Shown here: positions 1 to 4,550 of the stretch, piece by piece
Position numbering within the stretch: position 1 is the first letter of the stretch
Layout: each line of letters starts with the position of its first letter
Assembly (NCBI GenBank): GCA_003484865.1
Contig: DMZT01000502.1
Location: 1 to 5,592 of the forward strand
Reading direction: 5' to 3'
Source: Stenotrophomonas sp.
GTDB lineage: Bacteria; Pseudomonadota; Gammaproteobacteria; Xanthomonadales; Xanthomonadaceae
Length of the DNA stretch: 5,592 nucleotides
Made by a program: the position numbers and the translations under genes
The notes under the pieces: generated by a model
The model's database searches: none
Seen by the model: only the letters and a program-made list of their open reading frames with translations
Told to the model about the DNA's origin: nothing

Positions 1-514
1 TGCCATCGCCACCGGCGTGGCCGGCATCTCCATCGAGGATGCCAGCCCGGATCCCGCGCATCCGCTGCGCACGCTGGACGATGCGGTGGCACGGGTACGT
101 GCCGCCCGCCGCGCGATCGACGCGTCCGGCGAGGACGTGCTGCTGATCGGCCGCGCTGAGAATTTCTTCGTCGGCCGGCCCGACCTGGACGATGCGATCA
201 CCCGCCTGCGTGCCTATGCAGAAGCCGGTGCGGATTGCGTGTATGCGCCGGGCATCACCAACCGCGAGCAGATCGAAGCGGTGGTGGCCGCGGTGGCGCC
301 GCGGCCGGTCAACCTGCTGGTTGGCAGCGCGCTGCCGTTCACCCTGCAGGACATCGCCGGCATGGGCGTGCGCCGGGTCAGCGTGGGTGGTGCGATGGCG
401 CGCACCGCCTGGGGCGGGATGATGCGGGCCTCGCAGCTACTGATGGACGAAGGCCGCTTCGACGGCTTCGCCGATGCGGCCTCCGGGGCGGTGTTGAATC
501 AGTTGTTCCGCTGA
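1..514 (+). CDS. PEP mutase / isocitrate lyase superfamily protein, 5'-truncated
   Basis: This is the C-terminal part of a PrpB/PEP mutase-like TIM-barrel enzyme. Members cleave or form C-C or P-C bonds of small oxo- or hydroxy-acids with Mg2+, in the cytoplasm. The reading frame is open from base 2, so the true start lies left of the window. A GTG at 17 is internal, because it falls within the conserved strand GVAGISIED. Visible family features, in order, are the GISIED strand, LLIGRAENF, the YAEAGADCVYAPG strand-loop, the RPVNLLVG strand, and VRRVSVGGAMARTAW near the end. The KxCGH-type catalytic loop that follows the IED strand in isocitrate and methylisocitrate lyases is absent here; the segment reads DASPDPAHPL instead. 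This places it in the broad 'isocitrate lyase/PEP mutase family' group, whose substrates are mostly unknown. About 100 residues are probably missing. It ends 7 bp from the convergent mdtI-like gene. The family is confident; the substrate is not known. Confidence 0.85.
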   Translation, partial: AIATGVAGISIEDASPDPAHPLRTLDDAVARVRAARRAIDASGEDVLLIGRAENFFVGRPDLDDAITRLRAYAEAGADCVYAPGITNREQIEAVVAAVAPRPVNLLVGSALPFTLQDIAGMGVRRVSVGGAMARTAWGGMMRASQLLMDEGRFDGFADAASGAVLNQLFR

Positions 515-521
515 TCGGGGA

Positions 522-842
522 TCAATGGCTCGACAGCACCACCACCGCACCGGTGACCAGCGCGATCCCGACCCAGCCGATCGGGCGCAGCCGGTTGCCG
601 AACAGCACGCGCCCGCAGAGGGCCGTGCCGATCACGCCGATGGCACCCCACATCGCATAGGCCGTGGCCAGATCCATGGTTTTGACCGCCTGACCGAGCA
701 GCGCGAAGGCGATCCAGACCAGCACGATCGCGGCGAAACCCCAGGCCGGCTTACGGAAGCCGTCGGATTTGGCCACCATCATGTTGGCGGCGATATCGAT
801 CAGTGCCGAGCACAGCACGAAAAGGAAGGCAGTGAGGTTCAT
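522..842 (-). CDS. mdtI: SMR-family efflux subunit, MdtI-like
   Basis: This is a 106-residue small multidrug resistance protein of the inner membrane, with four hydrophobic helices (roughly residues 3-20, 33-52, 60-78 and 87-104). It resembles MdtI, the partner of MdtJ in the spermidine-exporting heterodimer. Shared landmarks are the KSDGFR segment after helix 1, QAVKTMDLATAYAMWG (D57, W65) and VLFGNRL before helix 4. The membrane-embedded acidic residue of helix 1, Glu in EmrE and E. coli MdtI, is Asp here (D16 in ALIDIAAN). The ATG overlaps the TGA of mdtJ (ATGA on the minus strand), which implies translational coupling. A weak GGCGAGG sits about 10 nt upstream. The gene ends 7 bp from the convergent PEP mutase-like gene. 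The SMR family is certain. MdtI identity rests on similarity and the paired gene order, and substrate specificity (polyamine or other cation) is inference. Confidence 0.88.
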   Translation of the reverse strand: MNLTAFLFVLCSALIDIAANMMVAKSDGFRKPAWGFAAIVLVWIAFALLGQAVKTMDLATAYAMWGAIGVIGTALCGRVLFGNRLRPIGWVGIALVTGAVVVLSSH

Positions 843-1210
843 GGCGTGTGCGCCTCGCCGAGGGTGACGCAGACGATGCCGGCAGCCGCCATCACCAGCC
901 CGATCATCTGCTGCACGGACAGGCTGTCCTTGAACACGAACATGCCGACCAGCGTCAGCAAGGTCAGGCCCAGGCCTTCCCACACGGCGTAGGCCACGCC
1001 CACCGCGATGCCGCGCACCGACAGCGCCAGGAAGTAGTACGCAATGGCCAGCGCCACGGCCATTACCACATAGCCCAGATAGCCCCCATGACGGGCGGCA
1101 TCGGCCATGAACGAGGTGCCGACCACTTCGGCGACGATCGCCACGGCCAGGCAGGCCCAGGCGATCAGACCGCCACGGGCACGGGGTTGCGAATGCACCT
1201 GTGTGTGCAT
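839..1210 (-). CDS. mdtJ: SMR-family efflux subunit, MdtJ-like
   Basis: This is a 123-residue, four-helix SMR transporter subunit of the inner membrane, the first gene of the mdtJI pair. It is expected to form a heterodimer with MdtI that exports cations such as spermidine in exchange for protons. Helix 1 keeps the essential Glu (E28 in AIVAEVVGTSF). Helix 3 carries the SMR signature RGIAVGVAYAVWEGLG (W77, E78), which is close to E. coli MdtJ. A loop with FKDSLS precedes helix 4. The chosen ATG at 1210 has AAGGAG (1217-1222) six bases upstream. In-frame starts up to 1300 would run through the divergent promoter region and lack such a site. The N-terminus is hydrophilic and about 13 residues longer than E. 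coli MdtJ. The order J then I matches enterobacterial mdtJI. It is probably controlled by the divergent lysR. Confidence 0.88.
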   Translation of the reverse strand: MHTQVHSQPRARGGLIAWACLAVAIVAEVVGTSFMADAARHGGYLGYVVMAVALAIAYYFLALSVRGIAVGVAYAVWEGLGLTLLTLVGMFVFKDSLSVQQMIGLVMAAAGIVCVTLGEAHTP

Positions 1211-1216
1211 GGAAAG

Positions 1217-1222
1217 CTCCTT
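1217..1222 (-). promoter_or_regulatory. Ribosome binding site of mdtJ
   Basis: AAGGAG on the minus strand lies 6 nt upstream of the ATG at 1210. It decides this start over in-frame upstream starts that would extend the protein by up to 30 residues. Confidence 0.75.
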
Positions 1223-1259
1223 GATTGCGGCCGCGGGATGACACCCGGGCGACGCGCCC

Positions 1260-1287
1260 ATTATCATCGCCATTTCCATCAGACCAA
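1260..1287 (-). promoter_or_regulatory. Candidate mdtJI promoter
   Basis: On the minus strand there is a -35-like TTGGTC (1287-1282), a 16-bp spacer and a -10-like GATAAT (1265-1260), about 50 bp upstream of the mdtJ start. The -10 matches consensus at 5 of 6 positions and the -35 at 3 of 6. A weak -35 is usual for a promoter that depends on a LysR-type activator. Position and motif are seen; function is inferred. Confidence 0.35.
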
Positions 1288-1301
1288 AGATGGAATCCAT
1301 C
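1274..1301. promoter_or_regulatory. Candidate LysR operator: alternating CCATC/GATGG half-sites
   Basis: TTCCATC (1274-1280) and GATGGAA (1289-1295) form an inverted repeat with an 8-bp spacer. A second overlapping dyad, GATGGA-A-TCCATC, spans 1289-1301. The result is three half-sites in alternating orientation in the lysR/mdtJ intergenic region, covering the -35 of the candidate mdtJ promoter. LysR-type regulators commonly bind such dyads between themselves and a divergent target. However, the spacing does not give the classical T-N11-A box, so the assignment is tentative. Confidence 0.35.
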
Positions 1302-1319
1302 GATAAAGGCGATACATCA

Positions 1320-2186
1320 ATGCGCTACGGCCCCGAATCCCTGCACGCCTTCGTGGAAGCGGCTGCGCTAGGCTCGTTCTCCGCCGCCGCGCGCCGCCTG
1401 AAAAAGACCCAGTCGACCATCAGCACCGCGATCGCCACGCTCGAGGCCGACCTGGGCCTCACGCTGTTCGACCGCAGCGGCCGCTACCCGGTCCTGACCG
1501 AGGACGGCCGCAAGGTGCTCGGCCATGCACAGGAAATCCTCGCGGCCGCCGACCGTCTGGAGCAGCTCAGCATCCGCTTGGCGGATGAGGTCGAGCCGCG
1601 CCTGAGCCTGGTGTTCTCGGACATTTACCAGCTCAACCCGGACCAGCACCTGCTGCGCCGGTTCGAGCAGCGTTTTCCGGATATCGAACTGGAGTGGCTG
1701 GATGCCGAAGGCAGTGACGTGCTGGACGTGGTGCAGCGTGGGCGTGCCCATCTCGGGCTGATGCCGCATCAGCCGGCCTACCCGTCCGAACTGGCGGTGC
1801 GCGCCCTGCCCCTGCGCGCAGAGATGGCGGTGTTTGTTGCCGCCGGTCATCCGCTGGCCGCGCTGCACGCGCCGGACGAATCCCACCTGGCCAGCCACCG
1901 TCAGATCTGCCTGAGTGGCGATGCGGCGCGCGAGGGCCACGCACGCGGGCGCACGTGGTCGGCCTCTGACTATCTGATGGTGCTGGAGATGGCCGAGGAT
2001 GGCTTCGGCTGGGCGGCATTGCCGCGCGCACTGGTGGCGCGCTATGGCCGGGGCATGCTGGTGGAGCTGCCCCTGCCCGGCTGGCCGCGGCTGGTCTCCA
2101 CCGATGCGGTATGGCACAAAGGCGCGCCGCTGGGGCCAGCGGCGCTGTGGTTGCTGGATCAGTTCCTGGGGGCGGCCAACGCGTAA
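1320..2186 (+). CDS. LysR-type transcriptional regulator, divergent from mdtJI
   Basis: This is a 288-residue LysR-family regulator. The N-terminal winged helix-turn-helix covers about residues 5-65: LHAFVEAAALGSFSAAARRL, then the recognition region KKTQSTISTAIATLEADLG, then LFDRSGRYPVLTEDG. A linker helix follows, then a periplasmic-binding-protein-like effector domain from about residue 90 to the end. There is no signal peptide, so it is cytoplasmic. I choose the ATG at 1320. It puts the helix-turn-helix at the usual distance from the N-terminus, AAAGG lies 10 nt upstream, and it leaves the dyad at 1274-1301 non-coding. An ATG at 1290 would add MESIDKGDTS and has no ribosome site. The gene is divergent from mdtJ across 109 bp, so control of mdtJI and of itself is likely but inferred. 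The effector is unknown. Its 3' end overlaps the convergent peptidase gene by 28 bp. Confidence 0.92.
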   Translation: MRYGPESLHAFVEAAALGSFSAAARRLKKTQSTISTAIATLEADLGLTLFDRSGRYPVLTEDGRKVLGHAQEILAAADRLEQLSIRLADEVEPRLSLVFSDIYQLNPDQHLLRRFEQRFPDIELEWLDAEGSDVLDVVQRGRAHLGLMPHQPAYPSELAVRALPLRAEMAVFVAAGHPLAALHAPDESHLASHRQICLSGDAAREGHARGRTWSASDYLMVLEMAEDGFGWAALPRALVARYGRGMLVELPLPGWPRLVSTDAVWHKGAPLGPAALWLLDQFLGAANA

Positions 2187-3085
2187 TCGATCGCCGCGCA
2201 GATTGCCGCCACCTGGGCGTCGTTGCACTGCTGCGGGGTGGCGCGCGGGCTGTCCGGATACACCTCGGTAGTGGTGGTGTACCGGGCACCACTGACGCTG
2301 GCGCACAGGCCCAGTTTTTCCAGCGGGTACTCGATCACCCCCGGGGCGACCACCGGGGAACCGATGATCTCGCCCTTGTCGTCGGCCGTGGCGATATGGG
2401 TCACCCGCTCGACGGCCGCATTGACCGCGGTCTGGAAGGCCGGCTGCGGGTTTTCGGTGTCATCGACCAGGTAGAAACCATCCGGGATCAGGCCGGGCTC
2501 GAACGGCTTGCCGTCGCGCGCGGCCAACGCCGGGCGGAACTCGGTTTCATCGGTGTCCGTGGTTTCGTGCAGGTCGATATGCATCACAATGCTGCCGCGC
2601 AGGGGCGCGACCAGTGCGATCAGCGCAGCCGATTCGGCCGCCGGGCTGTTGGCCATGAACGAACGGTTCGGATCGATCGCCTCGGCGTTCCAGCGCTGGA
2701 TGCGCTCGTAGCCCCACGGGCTGACGCAGGGCACGACCAGCAGATTGGCGCGCCCGGCGTATTCGGCCGCGCGGGTCTGCAGGAACTGCAACGCGCCCTG
2801 CACGCCGCTGGTTTCGTAGCCGTGGATGCCGCCGGTGACCAGCATCGTCGGCAGTGCGGGGTTCCAGTCGCGGCTGCGCACGGCAAACAGCGGGTATTGG
2901 TCCGGGGCGTACTCGAGCGTGCCGTACCGGGTCACGTCGAAGCTGCCGCGCAGCGCCTCGACGGCCGGCAACACGTCATCGGCATAGCGGCGCTGCGGCA
3001 CCTGACGAGCGCGCCACTGCGCCTTCTCCGCTGCGCCCCAGGGCTGGCCGGGGGTGCCGATGGGATAGAAGGGGGCGTTGGTCAT
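2159..3085 (-). CDS. M14-family zinc carboxypeptidase-like protein
   Basis: This is a 308-residue metallopeptidase of the M14 (carboxypeptidase A / succinylglutamate desuccinylase-like) superfamily, which removes a C-terminal residue or an acyl group using one Zn2+. Expected ligands are visible: H88 and E91 in GGIHGYETSG (HxxE), and H173 in HIDLHETTD. N140 and R141 in AIDPNRSF fit the substrate-carboxylate site, and E274 in TTTEVYP fits the catalytic base. All key residues are therefore present and the enzyme is probably active. No signal peptide or membrane segment is seen, so it should be cytoplasmic. The ATG at 3085 has only a weak GACGAG upstream. A TAAAAT -10-like hexamer lies about 35 bp upstream, so it may have its own promoter although it follows the SDR gene by 64 bp. 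The substrate (peptide, cell-wall fragment or acyl-amino acid) cannot be told from sequence. Confidence 0.88.
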   Translation of the reverse strand: MTNAPFYPIGTPGQPWGAAEKAQWRARQVPQRRYADDVLPAVEALRGSFDVTRYGTLEYAPDQYPLFAVRSRDWNPALPTMLVTGGIHGYETSGVQGALQFLQTRAAEYAGRANLLVVPCVSPWGYERIQRWNAEAIDPNRSFMANSPAAESAALIALVAPLRGSIVMHIDLHETTDTDETEFRPALAARDGKPFEPGLIPDGFYLVDDTENPQPAFQTAVNAAVERVTHIATADDKGEIIGSPVVAPGVIEYPLEKLGLCASVSGARYTTTTEVYPDSPRATPQQCNDAQVAAICAAIDYALAAPRN

Positions 3086-3118
3086 GGCGTGCTCGTCTGT
3101 GCTGCGGGTGGAAACGTG

Positions 3119-3124
3119 ATTTTA
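3119..3124 (-). promoter_or_regulatory. Possible -10 element for the M14 peptidase gene
   Basis: TAAAAT on the minus strand (5 of 6 to consensus) lies 33 bp before the peptidase ATG, in the 64-bp gap after the SDR gene. No convincing -35 was found 16-18 bp upstream, so this is only a weak hint that the peptidase is transcribed separately. Confidence 0.25.
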
Positions 3125-3149
3125 CCATCGCCGCACACGGCGGCCCGAG

Positions 3150-3806
3150 TTACGCCCGGGCAAGCTGCGCGATCGCCTCATCGGCAGGGCGGTCGCCTTC
3201 GGTCAACTCGATGATCGTGCGCCGCACCTGCGGATGCTCCACCAGCGCCACCAGCGTGGCGGCCACATCGGCGCGCGGGATATCACCATAGGCAATCGCC
3301 GGGCCCGCCGTGACGCGGCCAGTGCCCGGCGCATCGCTCAAGGTGCCCGGGCGCAGGATCACCCAGTCCAGATCAGTCGCGGCCAGATACACATCGGCGC
3401 GCTTCTTGACCGTCATGTAATTCTCGAAGCCCTCGCCCATGCCTTTGTTGCGGCCGGCTTCCGGGAATGCCGAAACCAGCAGGAAGCGGCGCACGCCCGC
3501 CTGCCGCGCCGCATCCACCGCAAGCTCCAAGCCGCGGCCATCGATGGCGTTGGTGACCTCGATACCGGCACCACCCGCACCGGCGGTGAAAACAACCGCG
3601 TCACTGCCGCGCATCTGGCCGGCCAGCGTGTTCACGTCGGTGGCGGTGAGATCGCCGGTGACCGGCGTTGCGCCCAGGTCGCTCAGTTCAGTGCCCTGCT
3701 CGGCGCGGCGATGCAGCGCCAGCACGCGATGTTGCTTGTTGGCCAACTGCTTGACCAGGTGACGACCGACCTTGCCGGCCGCGCCGACGATGAAAACGGT
3801 ACTCAA
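3150..3806 (-). CDS. Atypical short-chain dehydrogenase, YhfK-like NAD(P)H-binding protein
   Basis: This is a 218-residue Rossmann-fold protein of the atypical SDR (NmrA/SDR_a5-like) group, resembling Bacillus YhfK. The nucleotide-binding glycine motif is GAAGKVG (residues 8-14) after the first strand STVFIV. An Asp-containing strand-end VTGDLT lies at 49-54 and VVFTAGAGG at 71-79. Y130 and K134 (YMTVK) fit the YxxxK active-site pattern, with S112 in LLVSAF nearby, followed by LRPGTL. It likely binds NAD(P)H and acts on a small carbonyl or similar compound; the substrate is unknown. It starts with TTG at 3806, supported by AGGAGA (3813-3818) six bases upstream; no in-frame ATG occurs until codon 65. 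It lies 78 bp downstream of the cupin gene on the same strand, and no strong promoter is seen in the gap, so co-transcription is likely. It is cytoplasmic, with no signal peptide. Confidence 0.9.
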   Translation of the reverse strand: MSTVFIVGAAGKVGRHLVKQLANKQHRVLALHRRAEQGTELSDLGATPVTGDLTATDVNTLAGQMRGSDAVVFTAGAGGAGIEVTNAIDGRGLELAVDAARQAGVRRFLLVSAFPEAGRNKGMGEGFENYMTVKKRADVYLAATDLDWVILRPGTLSDAPGTGRVTAGPAIAYGDIPRADVAATLVALVEHPQVRRTIIELTEGDRPADEAIAQLARA

Positions 3807-3812
3807 GACGGT

Positions 3813-3818
3813 TCTCCT
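3813..3818 (-). promoter_or_regulatory. Ribosome binding site that sets the TTG start of the SDR gene
   Basis: AGGAGA on the minus strand lies 6 nt upstream of the TTG at 3806-3804. Translation from that TTG gives MSTVFIVG, the expected beginning of the first Rossmann strand. The site therefore supports the rare start codon. Confidence 0.7.
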
Positions 3819-3884
3819 GTTTCAATCGGCCTGTGAGGGTACGCAGGTGGATGTGACACGGCCGTCCCCATCGCGCGGCGTGGT

Positions 3885-4349
3885 TCAGTTGCCGCTGTAC
3901 TGCGCGTCGCTGACCTGCTCCATCCACGTCACCGGCGAGCCATCGACCGCTTCGGCGATCGCGATGTGCGTCATCGCGGTGGCAGCCTTCGCGCCATGCC
4001 AGTGTTTGACGCCCGGCGGAATCCAGACGATGTCGCCCGGGCGGATCTCACGGGCGGGCTTGCCCCATTCCTGCACGCTACCCACGCCCGCGGTGACGAT
4101 CAGGGTCTGGCCCAGCGGATGGGTATGCCACGCGGTGCGTGCGCCGCGCTCGAAGGTGACCGTGGCGCCGCTGACGCGCGCCGGCGCATCGGTCTGGAAC
4201 GGTGCATCGATGCGCACCCGCCCGGTGAAGTACTCGGCCGGGCCGGCGGCCGAAGGGGCAGTACCGGCAGTGGTGATGCGGATGGGCGCGGTCTCGGCGG
4301 GTACGGTGGCCACCATGGAAAGCGACAGTGCTGCGGTGAACAGGTCCAT
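3885..4349 (-). CDS. Cupin-domain protein, hydroxynitrile-lyase-like, with possible signal peptide
   Basis: This is a 154-residue single-domain cupin. Motif 1 is [19 protein letters not shown] (residues 70-88) and motif 2 is [17 protein letters not shown] (104-120). Expected metal ligands are H75, H77, Q81 (in place of the usual Glu) and H116. This pattern, with PAEYFTG before it and TAMTHIAI after, closely resembles small manganese cupins such as the Granulicella (R)-selective hydroxynitrile lyase. The physiological role of most such proteins is unknown, so mandelonitrile lyase activity should not be assumed. Compared with that enzyme it has about 20 extra N-terminal residues: a hydrophobic stretch [13 protein letters not shown] ending in VPA-ET, which could be a cleavable Sec signal. 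The n-region has Asp and no Lys or Arg, so export is uncertain. The ATG at 4349 has AGGAGA seven bases upstream. It is first in a pair with the SDR gene and divergent from a lysR. Confidence 0.88.
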   Translation of the reverse strand: MDLFTAALSLSMVATVPAETAPIRITTAGTAPSAAGPAEYFTGRVRIDAPFQTDAPARVSGATVTFERGARTAWHTHPLGQTLIVTAGVGSVQEWGKPAREIRPGDIVWIPPGVKHWHGAKAATAMTHIAIAEAVDGSPVTWMEQVSDAQYSGN

Positions 4350-4409
4350 GAAGCGATCTCCTGTGGGGAGCAGCGGTTCGCACCGCCGGGAGGGTCACTG
4401 TAGGCGCGC

Positions 4410-4421
4410 ACCCACGTGGGT
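4410..4421. promoter_or_regulatory. Perfect 12-bp palindrome, candidate operator
   Basis: ACCCACGTGGGT is a perfect dyad about 60 bp upstream of the cupin ATG and just upstream of its weak -10-like hexamer, which is where an activator or repressor would sit. It does not have the T-N11-A layout, so the protein that binds it, if any, may not be the adjacent LysR. Confidence 0.35.
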
Positions 4422-4456
4422 ACTAGCCATCGCGATCGGCATGCAGCCATGACCGC

Positions 4457-4500
4457 AGCTCATCAATCGCAAAGCGAAGCTCCTTGAGCTCATCAGTCGG
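4457..4500 (+). repeat. Direct repeat of 14 bp with 30-bp period upstream of lysR
   Basis: AGCTCATCAATCGC (4457-4470) and AGCTCATCAGTCGG (4487-4500) match at 12 of 14 positions, with the first nine bases identical. They start 30 bp apart, close to three helical turns, so both copies face the same side of the DNA. A small hairpin AGCTC-CTT-GAGCT (4478-4490) overlaps the second copy. This could be a pair of binding sites for the divergent LysR regulator; binding is inferred. Confidence 0.4.
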
Positions 4501-4550
4501 CAGCGCGCATCATGGACGCGCATGACTGCCATGCGCCCTTGGCCCTGCCC

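Larger units (their letters stand above)
4350..4550. promoter_or_regulatory. Divergent cupin/lysR regulatory region
   Basis: These 201 bp separate the cupin start (minus) from the lysR start (plus). Contents seen: AGGAGA ribosome site of the cupin gene (4357-4362); a weak -10-like TACAGT on the minus strand (4402-4397); the perfect 12-bp palindrome ACCCACGTGGGT (4410-4421); the 8-bp palindrome ATCGCGAT (4429-4436); and a 14-bp direct repeat (4457-4470 and 4487-4500). A plus-strand TTGAGC (4484-4489) with CATCAT 18 bp downstream is a poor lysR promoter candidate. No open reading frame of interest lies here. An activator-dependent promoter for cupin-SDR is plausible, since no good -35 is visible for the cupin gene. 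Confidence 0.5.

Noticed and set aside
522..1244. Single 240-codon minus-strand frame reading through both SMR genes
   Set aside because: Only its last 106 residues are protein-like (MdtI). The upstream part is mdtJ read in the wrong frame, so it is not a fused transporter.
1278..1291. nod-box-like ATC-N9-GAT site
   Set aside because: The actual spacing is ATC-N8-GAT, one base short. It is kept only as a general dyad candidate.
1368..2306. Long minus-strand open frame (312 codons) opposite the first lysR
   Set aside because: It is a shadow of a clear LysR gene, rich in Arg, Gln, His and Ala with no domain. It also overlaps the M14 gene in another frame.
3130..3143. Hairpin CGCCG-CACA-CGGCG between the SDR and peptidase genes, considered as a terminator
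   Set aside because: The stem is only 5 bp and no T-run follows on either strand; on the minus strand an A-rich stretch follows. It cannot be supported as an intrinsic terminator.
2111..3214. Long plus-strand open frame (367 codons) opposite the M14 peptidase
   Set aside because: It has no recognisable domain, low-complexity composition, and lies antisense to a gene with complete M14 motifs. It is typical of high-GC shadow frames.
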